Source: Enoplolaimus lenunculus (Eukaryota > Nematoda > Enoplea > Enoplida > Thoracostomopsidae). Taken from it: a DNA stretch of 64,000 bases. The stretch's first letter is position 1; every line of letters starts with the position of its first letter. Below are positions 10,891 to 22,700 of the stretch, in pieces. A program made the position numbers and the translations under genes. A model generated the notes under the pieces. It was not told where the DNA came from, searched no databases, and saw nothing but the letters and a program-made list of their open reading frames with translations. The DNA lies in the NCBI GenBank assembly GCA_030248215.1, contig JASANG010003130.1, positions 124,001 to 188,000 on the forward strand, read 5' to 3'.

Positions 10891-11368
10891 TTGTAAGTGG
10901 ATTTTGTGTAACAATTTTCCTAAATTGGATATCGTTTTCATGTTAATATTGCAGACTAGTGGCGTTTGCGAAAGTTTTACAATAAAATTGTTTTATCTTT
11001 TTTACTAAATTACGCTTCTCTTTATAAATCAGGTTTAACTATTAACATCACCAATTCAATGAGTTACAAGCAAGGTTGAAAACGTTCTCAGCGGGCCAAA
11101 ATTCTTTTAGAGAGCGCTGAGCCTCTCTGGACCCTTCCTTGGCTAGGGACCTGCAACTACTCGAATATTCAGGGTTCAAAAATATGAAAAATACTAAAAT
11201 GGGTACTCCGACGACAAAGTTTACAGTTTAATCAGGCTTAGGCTTAAGATCAGGCTAAGACTTTGCGAAAAGGTAAACGCTTACGCAAATGTCTAGGCGT
11301 AGGATCAGGTTTAGGTACAAAAAATCTTCTCCTTCTGTCAACTATTCTTTTAGCGTTCCAGTTATCTT
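10891..11368. other. family A fragment and TTAGGC-bearing patch
   Basis: Positions 11058-11155 match the inner part of family A (TTACAAGCAAGGTTGAAAA). Positions 11230-11320 hold scattered TTAGGC and TAGGCGTAGG words like a worn family B interior. There is no gene. Confidence 0.5.
11364..11368. repeat. target-site duplication ATCTT (left)
   Basis: ATCTT directly abuts the left LTR boundary. The same five bases follow the other LTR at 18474-18478. A 5-bp duplication is typical of LTR retrotransposon integration. Confidence 0.85.
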
Positions 11369-13224
11369 TATAAGGTAGGTTACCCTGGATCGAAAGTCCT
11401 TGCCACCCATCCTTGGCGGGTACCCCTTATGGATTGATCGATGTTGGCTACTGTGTCTAGTTATGCTACTCCGCCCGATCATGTCCGGGATGGGTTTCCC
11501 ATCTTGGGCTCGCAGTGTCTACACCATCTGAACGCAAATATCTATCGTCACCGGATTATTGAATAAAATATAGCGCACAATTCCATTTGGTAAAAGTTAC
11601 TCGCCGGCTGCAAGCCGGCGAACGCTCCCAAAACGCAACTTATCCCGAAAAAGATTTGGGGCTAGGAGACTCTTATCCTCGCGCATTCCTGCCCCCAGGT
11701 AAGATTTCTGACCACCGCGGCAAAATTGCATTGACCATCCAGTGGGCAGGCAAAATTCGGAGTGCGGGGAAAAATAAATTCTTGGTAAAAAGGATTTGGT
11801 CAAAAAGGAAAAAGAAAAATGGGGACCCGCACCGCCTATTCTTGAAGCTGTAGAAATTTTTACTATACTCAACAATCATTCAATACTCAGCGCTCAAAAA
11901 TCACCCGGAAAAAGAAAAATGAAAAAGGAAAAAGAAAAATACCCATCCCCAGTCCGGACACGATAACAAATTCCGACCCAGACCTGCCCGGTAGCTACCC
12001 GCGCGAGCCTGAGTCCGAAATAACGAAAACATTCCCGTCCTGCGGGAATCCAACAAAAACAGTGGCGCGCCAATTCGGTAAAACAGCAGTCTCAAAATCA
12101 ATACTGAAACAGAATTTTTAAACACACTCCAAAATCGTTGGGCCATTATCCTTTACAGAATTGAACACCTATAGTTTATTATAAAGCCAGAATTTGATGA
12201 CACTTTATGAATTATCCGTCACATATTTATATCATACGTGGAAAACTGAATGCAATTGGGTTAAAACCTCGGTTGAGTCAGACTCGCACAACCGGAGTCT
12301 AACCCGCTTCGGCCTCGCCCAACCGGAGTCTAACCCGCCTCGGCCTCGCAATTGAAAAATTTTCACAGATAACGATAACGTTATTTCAATTCACAGATAG
12401 AAAAATTTTGAGCAACCCGCACCTGGGGAGCCCGTAACTTGCTCGTACCGGCCCATCCGGTGCGACCACTATCTCTAGAAAGGTAGTCTAGTACAGTTCC
12501 CATTATAGTAACAATGCCTAAACAAAACTCATCAACACGAAAACCATTTTTAAACACGATGACTCATACTCCAGTCAAAAGTAAAAACAAAACCGCAGGC
12601 CAGTTCTTTTGCGTTATTCAACGCCCACCAGTTATGAAACTGATCAAAAATCCCAATACCATACAATACGTGTCGAATCACATAACAAAAATATAAACAT
12701 ACACCTTAAAGTAGCTATCAACCATATGCAAATTCTTTTCAGCCAATGTTTTTCTGAACATTAGTTCTACAATTACGTGGGAAGTGGCACAAAGAAATTC
12801 AATCTTTCCAGACACCACTGATACTCGCTGTAGCTGAGAATAAGCACAGCGGAGGCAACGGATAAAAAACCAAGGAATTCTGGCATGTTTCAAATGACCC
12901 AGTAAACAATAGTGGAGTTGTGCAGAAACTGTACTTGGCCTAGACATGTACACAAGGCTCAATTCTACTCCGCTTAAACTTTCAGCAGCCTGCACCCTCC
13001 GTCCAAACTCTTAGTTCTCACTTTCAAAACCACCAAAACTCTTGCCTGCCGAATACTACACCCAGGGGTCACACACTTCGATCCCCCAGGTGAGCAACAG
13101 CTAACGGCTTTACAAACTAATAAGCTGGTGGCTTCGGGCCCAAACGCTAAAATTCAGCGTCCCTCGGGCTTTTTCAAAAATACTTCCAACTTAGCGGATT
13201 CACGGATCCAGTGGTATCCCTACA
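11369..13224 (-). repeat. 3' LTR of the LARD-like element
   Basis: This is the downstream LTR in the element's own (minus) orientation. It contains a CCGG-rich part, short GAAAAAGAAAAATGG repeats and two direct GAGTCTAACCCGC repeats. Short open frames in it are mirrored in the other LTR and are not convincing genes. Confidence 0.9.
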
Positions 13225-13237
13225 TCCCCCCTTCTTC
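13225..13237 (-). other. polypurine tract
   Basis: On the minus strand the sequence GAAGAAGGGGGGA directly precedes TGTAGGG of the 3' LTR. This is where plus-strand synthesis is primed in LTR elements. Confidence 0.8.
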
Positions 13238-16200
13238 AGGCTTGATGTCCCCATCAAGGGGTTGCTTGGCAACTTAAAAAAATGCCCAGAAGGTACCGTG
13301 GGATACACCGGATACGTGACATCCGCAGAGAGCACAAGTAGGGTTCCATCCGAGGTGAGCCTTTCCTCGGCAACACCTACAAATTAAATTTTTACTGTTC
13401 ACAGGCCAAGCACACTCACCACCAACTCCACTACATACAGATGCAAAATTTTACAATTATACAATATTTTGTAACCATAAGTGCCCAAAATTGTTAAAAA
13501 TTTTCTTATCGTGCTAAAACCATTAGTTTGACAATTAATTCTAAATTAAAACGAGACATAAACGTTAATCACGCATACAAGTTACTCACAATATGTATCC
13601 AATCAAATAACTAAATAGTCAAATCCGGTATTTTCCAGACACTGAAGACCACTTCTTCGAAAATCGATCGCATCGCAACAAGGCACCTTTTCTTGACTAT
13701 AACCCTAGCAATCGAGTCGTTAACCATTAACCAAGTTAAACCATAAGGCACTCTTCGATAAGTTTGTAAAGTCGCAAATAAACAGTAAATAAGTGAAAGT
13801 CGTTATAATGGCAGTTATTCGGAAGATCGATATAAAAACCAGCATTGTTACAGACCAGTACCAAATTCGGAATGTCACTGCTAAAAATTTGTTGACCAGA
13901 ACGAAAACGTCACATCAGGTAAAGTAAATTAATAGACACCAAACAAAAGACCGAAACCTAAGCGCCGACACGTACTTGGCCGACGCCTAATCTTCAACTT
14001 TTCATAGCACCAGACGTACAAGTATTGTAATTTGCCACTGTGATAGCATCGAGCGTTCCAATTGTGCGCTGTATAGGGTTGTCGTTGCATGTACGGTTGA
14101 ATTTGAATTGAATCAGCACTGGCCAGCAGCGATGCCACTGTGGTGCCGTCTCCACCTTGATACAACGCCATAAATAATCAATTGTGAAGATTCACGAGTT
14201 AGTGTCGCCCGCAAAGCGCTGGTGTCCCACAATTGCCGGAATACCTGGAATACGTCAAGGACAATCCACAATCGTCGTATTTGTTTATAGTTTACTCCGG
14301 CATCGGTTGACTACGAGCATACTGTAATTAAAATGTGAATTACAATAATTTATAAGCAACCTTTATAAATCCATTTCTCATAATCTGGGCGGTCTTTTGA
14401 AAAATTTACACATTCGAAATGAAACCGTCCTTTCGGCTGGGGTGACTTAGATATGCGAAAATTCTACCGGAGTGAATGTATAATTTTTGCAATAATTTCT
14501 TCGGCAAATTTTGTTATTTCGACCTGGCATGTGAAGGTAAATTAAAGTTTGATTATCTCTGTCAATCGTATGACGTGGGAAAATACTTCATATTTCAAGC
14601 CTAGCCGCGCCATGTACGCCCAGGGGACCAAGACAGTTTTGACTTTTGACCAGACCAAATCATGCAAATTTATTTGATTCTTTTGTGTTTTATTAACTTT
14701 TTGTGATATTCGAGTCGCCTGAGGTCCTTTTTATCTGAATGCTCGGTTCGCTCTTCTCTCAGGTTCGCTCCGAAAAGTCTTTAGTTGAAACATTTCTTAA
14801 CATTAGTAAATTAGTATTTTGTGCATTTGCATTAATTTGCAATATTAATAAAGCTATATTTTCTTGCAAAGTCTCTGGTTCTGGGCCACACTACACTTGT
14901 ACGTCGTGACGCTTTCGTATGGGAACGTGAAAATATTATTGTCAAACGACGCGTAACTAGCAAAAGTTTTCATGAACAAAATAATTCGAAACCTCATCCA
15001 CTACAGTTTGTTGTTAAATAGTATGTACATGCGAACGGTTATTAAGCAGTTGTATGCTTGGTAAGTATTAAAATATTGAGATCACAATTCAGATCGTACG
15101 TAACTATACTTATGATAGTTATAACAATTTAAACACAACTCACTCAATGTCTATTGTTCATCCTTCAACTTATATTCTTCGTCAAATTCGGATATTCTTA
15201 TACCTAGTTCCTATGCATAAAAAAACAATCTCTCATGCACGTGTCTGCAACCTATTGAACACTATGTATTTGTTAAATATGTATCATGCTTTGTTGATGT
15301 TGTTTTAAACCCTTATTCTTCTGCAACGCCAGGAGCAAAGGTGGGGACTAGTGCGAAAACAGTCACCCGGTAGCAGCAAACTCCCCGGTTTCGGGATCTT
15401 TCCCCCCTTCTTTACCAGCCTAGTCAGGGTACGCGTTAAGTGGACGACGCATAATGTTTATGATTCCGGAATTATATACCGATTCCTTACCCGAAAGAGA
15501 GGTCAGGCTAATGCCTAGTCCAACCCCCCTTCCGGGTTACGCATAACCTAACAGGAAAAAGAAGGAAATATAGGTGGGGAACACTGGCCCGGCACGTGCT
15601 TGGCCCAGCCAGTATTCCCCGCATTAACTAAAAGAAGAAAGAAAAACAAAATAAAAAGTTTCATTTCATTATAAATATCGCCAGATATACACAAGTGCTG
15701 CACTTTTGCCTGATATATGCACTTCCAAATTCTGATATACAGCTTGATAGGTAAACATAGCAACCGCATTTCTCCGTAATATTCACGTTTAAATGTCCTT
15801 TTTCACTTTGACATTAGATTATGTGTGAAAAGGAGAATGCTAGGTCGGGCTCATGCCGAGTCCAACCCAACATCCTCCCTCATGTTAGCTGAAAACACAC
15901 AATAGTTAGTTACACAAACCTTACACGCTGACATTTTTGTGCGCTATCTTAATTTAAACACAATTTATACAATCATTATCCAATTCCCTATTCGAATCCC
16001 TTAATATCATAGAACTTTAAATTCCGCCATCAAAAATTTTCAACCGATTCCTTTTATAGGCTGGTAAAGAACATTGCTCTAAATTTCTCAGACAACAAAT
16101 CAAATTTACTTACACCGGTTTTGGACTAGATTCCTCCGACGCCTGATCCCCTTCTTCCGCCCCTGGAATGTCCTGATACGTTGGCGGCTTCTTTTGTTGT

Positions 16201-16598
16201 TCTATGTCACGTTGCCGTTTAGCCGCCGCTTCCTTCCAGAAAATTGCCTCGTCTTTTGACATTTTCGTTTCCTTCTGCGGCATACTGGGTTCCGGGTGTT
16301 TTGATGCGACCCGGGCGTGCTTGCCAAGTCGCTGCGGATGTCGAGATACGCCTCTCTTGCGTTTCTCGCGTTTTTCAGCCTGGCGTTGCTGAAACCCAAA
16401 AACAATCTCATAAAGTAAAATCCACTTAACTTACGCGTTTCGGACTTGATGTTAAAATAGGGGTAGAATTCCCCAAGTTAGTATCAAAAGCAGCTAAAAT
16501 TCTATTATAAGCTTTAAGCAACATTTACTACCTATCGACATTCTTTACCTTACGCATATCCATTTCCGACACACCGCGAGTCCGAGATAGAACATGAA
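13238..16598 (-). other. internal region of the LARD-like element
   Basis: About 3.4 kb without a recognisable coding region. A short Lys/Arg/Glu-rich frame lies near the primer-site end (about 16110-16400) but matches no family I know. A second polypurine-like tract, almost the same as the terminal one, lies at 15401-15414. GGCTAATGCCTAGTCCAACC at 15508 and GGCTCATGCCGAGTCCAACC at 15848 are near-duplicates. Confidence 0.6.
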
Positions 16599-16616
16599 CA
16601 GACGGAGTAGCCCCCA
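16599..16616 (-). other. primer-binding site, tRNA-Pro-like
   Basis: On the minus strand TGGGGGCTACTCCGTCTG starts at the first base after the LTR. The TGGGGGCT start fits the complement of the ..AGCCCCCA 3' end known for animal tRNA-Pro. The assignment rests on the first eight bases and about 12 of 14 overall. Confidence 0.6.
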
Positions 16617-18473
16617 TATAAGGTAGGTTACCCTGGATCGAAAGTCCTTGCCACCCATCCTTGGCGGGTACTCCTTATGGTTTGATCGAGGTTGGCTACT
16701 GTGTCTAGTTATGCTACTCCGCCCGATCACGTCCGGGATGGGTTTCCCATCTTGGGCTCGCAGTGTCTACACCATCTGAACGCAAATATCTATCGTCACC
16801 GGATTATTGAATAAAATATAGCGCACAATTCCATTTGGTAAAAGTTACTCGCCGGCTGCAAGCCGGCGAACGCTCCCAAAACGCAACTTATCCCGAAAAA
16901 CATTTGGGGCTAGGAGACTCTTATCCTCGCGCATTCCTGCCCCCAGGTAAGATTTCTGACCACCGCGGCAAAATTGCATTGACCATCCAGTGGGCAGGCA
17001 AAATTCGGAGTCCGGGGAAAAATAAATTCTTGGTAAAAAGGATTTGGTCAAAAAGGAAAAAGAAAAATGGGGACCCGCACTGCCTATTCTTGAAGCTGTA
17101 GAAATTTTTACTATACTCAACAATCATTCAATACTCAGCGCTCAAAAATCACCCGGAAAAAGAAAAATGAAAAAGGAAAAAGAAAAATACCCATCCCCAG
17201 TCCGGACACGATAACAAATTCCGACCCAGACCTGCCCGGTAGCTACCCGCGCGAGCCTGAGTCCGAAATAACGAAAACATTCCCGTCCTGCGGGAATCCA
17301 ACAAAAACAGTGGCGCGCCAATTCGGTAAAACAGCAGTCTCAAAATCAATACTGAAACAGAATTTTTAAACACACTCCAAAATCGTTGGGCCATTATCCT
17401 TTACAGAATTGAACACCTATAGTTTATTATAAAGCCAGAATTTGATGACACTTTATGAATTATCCGTCACATATTTATATCATACGTGGAAAACTGAATG
17501 CAATTGGGTTAAAACCTCGGTTGAGTCAGACTCGCACAACCGGAGTCTAACCCGCTTCGGCCTCGCCCAACCGGAGTCTAACCCGCCTCGGCCTCGCAAT
17601 TGAAAAATTTTCACAGATAACGATAACGTTATTTCAATTCACAGATAGAAAAATTTTGAGCAACCCGCACCTGGGGAGCCCGTAACTTGCTCGTACCGGC
17701 CCATCCGGTGCGACCACTATCCCCTAGAAAGGTAGTCTAGTACAGTTCCCATTATAGTAACAATGCCTAAACAAAACTCATCAACACGAAAACCATTTTT
17801 AAACACGATGACTCATACTCCAGTCAAAAGTAAAAACAAAACCGCAGGCCAGTTCTTTTGCGTTATTCAACGCCCACCAGTTATGAAACTGATCAAAAAT
17901 CCCAATACCATACAATACGTGTCGAATGACATAACAAAAATATAAACATACACCTTAAAGTAGCTATCAACCATATGCAAATTCTTTTCAGCCAATGTTT
18001 TTCTGAACATTAGTTCTACAATTCCGTGGGAAGTGGCACAAAGAAATTCAATCTTTCCAGACACCACTGATACTCGCTGTAGCTGAGAATAAGCACAGCG
18101 GAGGCAACGGATAAAAAACCAAGGAATTCTGGCATGTTTCAAATGACCCAGTAAACAATAGTGGAGTTGTGCAGAAACTGTACTTGGCCTAGACATGTAC
18201 ACAAGGCTCAATTCTACTCCGCTTAAACTTTCAGCAGCCTGCACCCTCCGTCCAAACTCTTAGTTCTCACTTTCAAAACCACCAAAACTCTTGCCTGCCG
18301 AATACTACACCCAGGGGTCACACACTTCGATCCCCCAGGTGAGCAACAGCTAACGGCTTTACAAACTAATAAGCTGGTGGCTTCGGGCCCAAACGCTAAA
18401 ATTCAGCGTCCCTCGGGCTTTTTCAAAAATACTTCCAACTTAGCGGATTCACGGATCCAGTGGTATCCCTACA
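16617..18473 (-). repeat. 5' LTR of the LARD-like element
   Basis: This is the upstream LTR in the minus orientation, colinear with 11369-13224 apart from about ten differences, including one single-base length change. The promoter should lie here. I see no TATA box convincing enough to call. Confidence 0.9.
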
Positions 18474-18478
18474 ATCTT
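18474..18478. repeat. target-site duplication ATCTT (right)
   Basis: This is the right-hand partner of the duplication at 11364-11368. Confidence 0.85.
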
Positions 18479-18781
18479 GTGCTCTGCAAATCAAAAACAA
18501 TTGAATTCAAACTAGTTACTAAACTAACTCAAGTTTTTAGCAGTTTACTAGTTTTAAATGCATTTGTTTTTTTGCTGACTGGCACTACCTTTCTGTGTAC
18601 CCTCGATCATTGGTTTGTTCTTTGTTCCTTTCTGTTATTAGTATTTATTTACCTCATTCATATGTTTTTAGGTTTGTATAGGTTGTGTATACACCTGTTG
18701 CTATGTGAGCTTAAACACTGGAGTATTAAAGAAGCGTTGTATATATGAGTCATATGTATGAAACCAAGGACCAACATATAC
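18479..18781. other. no gene seen
   Basis: Unique-looking AT-rich flank of the LTR element. An open frame that starts in the LTR runs on into this flank as far as 18748 and encodes hydrophobic residues. I treat it as chance. Confidence 0.4.
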
Positions 18782-18935
18782 TTATGATTGCGCTATATAT
18801 GGCTGTGTCGGACTCCGGGCGCCGCTACACGCCGCTATGCGTTGCTAACTAAAGTTAAGGCAAAACTAATTTGGTGGCTCGCAGTGTCATGCGGCGGCGT
18901 CCGGCGATGCACGGCGAGCATTGTGCAACTCTAGA
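18782..18935. mobile_element. family H-like MITE
   Basis: The left end TGATTGCGCTATATATGGC and the right end GAGCATTGTGCAACTCTA are rough inverted repeats. The sub-terminal parts are GC-rich (GGACTCCGGGCGCCGC, CGGCGGCGTCCGGCG), as in family H. Confidence 0.45.
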
Positions 18936-19219
18936 CGTCTAAAGCTTAGTGCCGTCCTAAGCTTGTGGCTTTACTCAGGAGTAGACTCTGAAAGCCAAGC
19001 CTGAAAACCAACATTTTTCGGGAACAGCTACCAAATATCTGGTAAAATTGTTACATTAAACATTTTAACAATCTTGATTTGTTTCAAATACGGCTTCACT
19101 GGCGACTCCGGCTCCGGCAAATAACGCACGTCTTCGGCTCTGGTATTTTCCACCTCCGGTTTCACGCTGGTTGTCTGAGCTAAACAGCTGTAAAATATTT
19201 CGCGCCTGTTACAAAAATT

Positions 19220-19374
19220 GGCCAATGTTACATTAGAGGCGTAACAGTATATTAAGCGTATTCCTAAACCTACGCCTAAGCCTAACCTAAGCAGAAAATT
19301 TTAAGCAAGAATGTAAACCTTTTCTTTTATAGACCCACCAGAAATTTGGACGCCCCTTAAATTAACATGGGGCC
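19220..19374 (-). mobile_element. family B MITE, subtype B1, perfect target duplication
   Basis: It starts GGCCAATGTTACATTAGAGG and ends CGCCCCTTAAATTAACATGG-GGCC, with CCTAAACCTACGCCTAAGCC inside. The flanks CAAAAATT (19212-19219 and 19375-19382) are identical, an 8-bp duplication. Confidence 0.8.
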
Positions 19375-19382
19375 CAAAAATT

Positions 19383-19737
19383 TAACAAAGTTTCCTTGTG
19401 TGATTAGGCAATCGTGAAACATCAAAGCATTCTTTCAAAAACTGTGAAATTTCAAAACACAAAAAACATCCTACTGTTCTTAAAAGTCTTCGATTCTTCA
19501 GGAAGTTGGTTTCGTTGCTTCGGCAGGGTGCATACCGTTTATTGAAAATTGAACTTTAATTTTTCATGTAATAAATTTTGCTAGCAAGGGTTGCCGTCTG
19601 GCCTTCATAGAAGTACACGAGTGTAGGTATAGAGTCAATCCGGGTGCTTGTGAATTCAAGATGTGGTACACTCCGCCTCACAGTCATTAGTTTTCAAATT
19701 TATACGTGGATTTTAGGTTTAGGCGTAGTGTTTTGTA
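19383..19737. other. no gene seen
   Basis: I recognise nothing in this stretch. Confidence 0.35.
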
Positions 19738-19745
19738 CCGGCACC

Positions 19746-19921
19746 CAATGGCGGATCCATGGGGGGGGCCACCCCGGCCGTGGCCCCCCTCAACAGCATC
19801 TCGACAAAAATTATATAGCAGTTTTATGGCAATAGTTCGTGGTTTGTGTGTGGGTGAAAAAATTAGTTTATAACCTGTGAAATTTTGGCCCCCCCATTTT
19901 GAAATCCTGGATCCGCCACTG
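19746..19921. mobile_element. family E MITE, hAT-like
   Basis: The 176-bp element starts CAATGGCGGATCCA and ends TGGATCCGCCACTG. The flanks CCGGCACC at 19738-19745 and 19922-19929 are identical, the 8-bp duplication of hAT elements. A second copy lies at 37492-37868. Confidence 0.85.
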
Positions 19922-20094
19922 CCGGCACCTGTACTACATAAAATATGAAAATATGAAAACATTTTGGTATAGCTTTGGCTGGTTAATGAAGTATTCAAAA
20001 GCGAAGGCAAAGTCATATTCTGAGAAACTGGCGTTTTACTTTGGAGCGTCAACAACGCCACCCCGCAGCTTGGAATTGTGCATAGAAGGGGTAA

Positions 20095-20150
20095 GGAAAT
20101 AACATTCTAGAGATTGCAAGGAAATAACATTCTAGAGATTGCAAGGAAAT
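20095..20150. repeat. 25-bp tandem duplication
   Basis: The unit AAGGAAATAACATTCTAGAG plus ATTGC occurs twice in a row and then starts again. Confidence 0.7.
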
Positions 20151-20236
20151 ATTATTTTCATAGCACAGAATTTTTTGCATTAAAAAGTTTTTCGAAACGC
20201 TGGCGAAGATATCCGTATGGCGGAGCATCCCTCGTC

Positions 20237-20428
20237 CAGCTGCGGATCCAGCAGTTTCTGACGGAAGCGGCGGGTTGGAAACGTTATGAATCGCAGTGTC
20301 TACTGTATGCTATAAAGGTTGTATGCCATTGGGAGGCAAAAATTGTAAGGCTGGGAACTTATCATTATATCACAAAAAATTGTGATAGGAGGCGTACACC
20401 CCACCCAACCCCTCTGTATCCGCTAGTA
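20237..20428. mobile_element. family F MITE, hAT-like
   Basis: The 192-bp element runs from CAGCTGCGGATCCAGCAG to CTGTATCCGCTAGTA. The flanks CCCTCGTC (20229-20236 and 20429-20436) are identical. The inside keeps TTTCTGACGG and ATCACAAAAA, shared with copies at 30995, 41032 and 46002. Confidence 0.85.
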
Positions 20429-20436
20429 CCCTCGTC

Positions 20437-20673
20437 CAACCGTAGTTGCGACCTTGCCACAACTTTCTCTTCTGTGTTTACCTAAGCATACCGTAAATCG
20501 GGGGCATTTAACTCAATTGTCTGTGAAGTAATTTCAGTGCTGGCCAGAGACTGGTTTGTGTTGATTCCGGTTAAACATTGACACAAGCATTTTTTCAGTT
20601 CTAAAAATGGTTGGTTTAAGCTTCGCAGGCAATTAAACAGTTACACTTAAACCACCGTAGCTCACGCAGTCTT
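20437..20673. other. no gene seen
   Basis: I recognise nothing in this stretch. Confidence 0.3.
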
Positions 20674-20822
20674 GGGCTCATGTATAGAACTCGGCCGGAA
20701 CAGTAGTATAAGCATATTCATAAGCCTAAGCCTAAGCCTAAGCAAAAAAATAGTCTAAAGCGTAAATTGACTCTATTATACCACCTCCAGAAAACGATCC
20801 GACACTGTTCTATACATGGGCC
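20674..20822 (+). mobile_element. family B MITE, subtype B2
   Basis: The ends are GGGCTCATGTATAGAACTCG and CTGTTCTATACATGGGCC. The inside holds AAGCCTAAGCCTAAGCCTAA, the clearest TTAGGC run in this region. Confidence 0.7.
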
Positions 20823-20849
20823 CAGACGTTTCAGTACGTGAAATGTCGT

Positions 20850-20990
20850 GCTTAGGGCTGCGCTAAAGCTTTCTGCGCTCCACGCGCCGTCAAACGCCAC
20901 TGCACGCCACCGTACGTCGCAAATAAAAGTAAATTTATGATTCGACGCATGGCGGCGTGCAGCGACGTTCCTTCTGAAAATTGCTCACAT
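20850..20990. mobile_element. family H-like MITE
   Basis: The left end TTAGGGCTGCGCTAAAGC resembles the family H terminus. Both flanks of the centre are rich in ACGCCGCC and GGCGGCGTGC. The right end is not resolved. Confidence 0.4.
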
Positions 20991-21127
20991 GACTCACGGC
21001 ACCGCGTCACACAGTCAAGTTTGAATTAGAAATTGCTTGGTAATTGACTTTTCAGTATTCGTCTATGTTTAATGTTTGCGCAGGGCCGTACGTATAGCTC
21101 GACATAACTTAGTGGCAGAAGCCCTCA

Positions 21128-21267
21128 CAAGGGCGTCCACATGGGGGAATTGGGGGCGTCCCCCCTAAATAGACTTGGTCTAAAAGTAAACAATCTTGAA
21201 TTGCAATTGTAGGCTATCCTAAAATTATCCGGTTCCTCTCAAATATAATTTTCTACGGACGCCCCTG
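21128..21267 (+). mobile_element. family D MITE, hAT-like
   Basis: It starts CAAGGGCGTCCACATGGGGG and ends CTACGGACGCCCCTG. Its inside TGGTCTAAAAGTAAACAATC matches the copy at 1037-1201. I see no convincing target duplication here. Confidence 0.65.
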
Positions 21268-21461
21268 ATCCATCTGCAGAATTTCTAGAGACGTTGAAAA
21301 CGGCACTTTTGAACGCTTCAGAATAAACCTGCTAGATTCCGAGCCCGACTTCTCAGATGTGTGTAGCGCCTCTATAACCAGTTGGTAATAGATGTTGTAA
21401 CTTTCGAACCAGTGAATGCTGATTCTCAAAAGCCACATTTTTCACATATGATTTGCTGTAA

Positions 21462-21901
21462 TGTAGTGACCCGAATAAGAGGGGGGACTGATATTTATTT
21501 GGCCTCTCCAGTGGGTACCCTCCTCTTGTTATTCGGTTACGGACTGTTATTTATTTTTAACCCACGCTATGTCGCCCTTCGTTACTGATATATCCGGTAT
21601 ATACTGCAATTATCCGTTGAATTAAACGTTTATTTGTCTTGTGTCAATAGCTTGAGTGATAATACATGGATATACTTAGGAATACACTTTCAAAATTTAA
21701 GTACGCTTTAAAGTTTCGAACTCAAATTATTTGGTCCTGGAGTCATTTATGCGCTATTATAAGGGTTAATTGACATTTATAGACTCTAATTAGGGTTTAG
21801 GGACTCTATCCACTTACGGACTCTTATCAGGGATACGGACTCTTATTGATTCGGACTCAAAATGGGAACCCTACTTTTATTACTCCCCTCTTAGTACTGT
21901 T
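21462..21901. mobile_element. family C element, longest copy
   Basis: The 440-bp element starts TGTAGTGACCCGAATAAGAG and ends in a worn inverted copy (CCCCTCTTAGTACTGT). Inside are CTGGAGTCATTTATGCGC and several ACGGACTCTTAT words. There is no reading frame. Its centre (TACTTAGGAATACACTTT) resembles the family B interior. Confidence 0.65.
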
Positions 21902-22069
21902 ATACACCAATTTTGAGTTCAATAACTGTAACAGTTAATGCGTTAGAAAACCTATGTCTAAACTGATGATAGTTGCTATACACATTTGAGAATATGGGCC
22001 CTGGAGTCTGACCAAATGTCTCTACTGGTTTCGCAGAGAAATCATGTCGATACACATGGTTGATAAAGC

Positions 22070-22222
22070 AGGCACGTAGCCAGCTCAACTTGCTAGAGGG
22101 CTAAACAATTTTCAGGAGGAGCATTCAAAGGTTTTAATGACTTCAAGGTTGAAAATCCGGAAGGACCAACATTTTTCCGGAGGGAGACTGAGTCCCCCCT
22201 GCCCCACTTGGCTACTGGCTTG
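22070..22222 (+). mobile_element. family A MITE
   Basis: The copy runs from GGCACGTAGCCAGCTCAAC to CCACTTGGCTACTGGC, with a short internal gap relative to other copies. Confidence 0.65.
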
Positions 22223-22490
22223 TGAGAGAGAGAATTATCTCAGTTTTATTTAACAAAATCTCGTAAACGACATAGTACGCGTGCAATCTGCGCAATAATT
22301 GCCATATTGCAAACTGTTTTTTTGTTCAGTTTTAACTGCAGTCTGTTGCTGTGAATAGCAATAAGTATATATGCATATATATTTACACTTATCAATATTC
22401 TACATAGGTCTCTATATGTATGTACAATAGATATAAACACGAGGTGCATACAAGTACCAGAGCGAAGCGGGTCCGTATCAAGGGGGCCTG

Positions 22491-22700
22491 CACTAGCGGA
22501 TTCAGAGGGGTGTGGGGGTACGCTCCCCATCGTCTGAATTTTTTTGTTTTAATATGTTAAATTCCACTTTACAATTTTTGACAATTTTTGCCGCAGAATA
22601 TTTTTGTGATGGTAAGGTACCTTACAATTTTTTGCCCTCAGAAAATTTTTTGGTGATAAAATGATAAGGCCCCCCATACCTTACAATTTTTGCGTAAGCG
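22491..22700. mobile_element. family F MITE, worn
   Basis: It starts CACTAGCGGATTCAGAGGGG, the family F terminus in reverse orientation. It holds repeated ACAATTTTTGCC and GGTGATAAAATGATAAGG blocks. The far end is missing. Confidence 0.55.

Larger units (their letters stand above)
11369..18473 (-). mobile_element. young non-autonomous LTR retrotransposon (LARD-like)
   Basis: Two direct repeats of about 1857 bp (11369-13224 and 16617-18473) enclose 3392 bp. Read on the minus strand, the LTR starts TGTAGGGATACC and ends CCTTATA. The first internal bases are TGGGGGCTACTCC, a primer site resembling the 3' end of tRNA-Pro. A polypurine tract GAAGAAGGGGGGA abuts the downstream LTR. ATCTT flanks both sides. 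The ends look whole. The LTRs differ at about ten positions (near 99.5% identity), so the insertion is recent. The interior has no long reading frame and nothing I recognise as gag or pol, so it would need enzymes from a related element. The superfamily cannot be told without pol. Confidence 0.9.

Noticed and set aside
12678-12995. 105-codon minus-strand frame in one LTR and its counterpart in the other LTR
   Set aside because: It lies wholly in LTR sequence, matches nothing I know and is most likely a chance frame.
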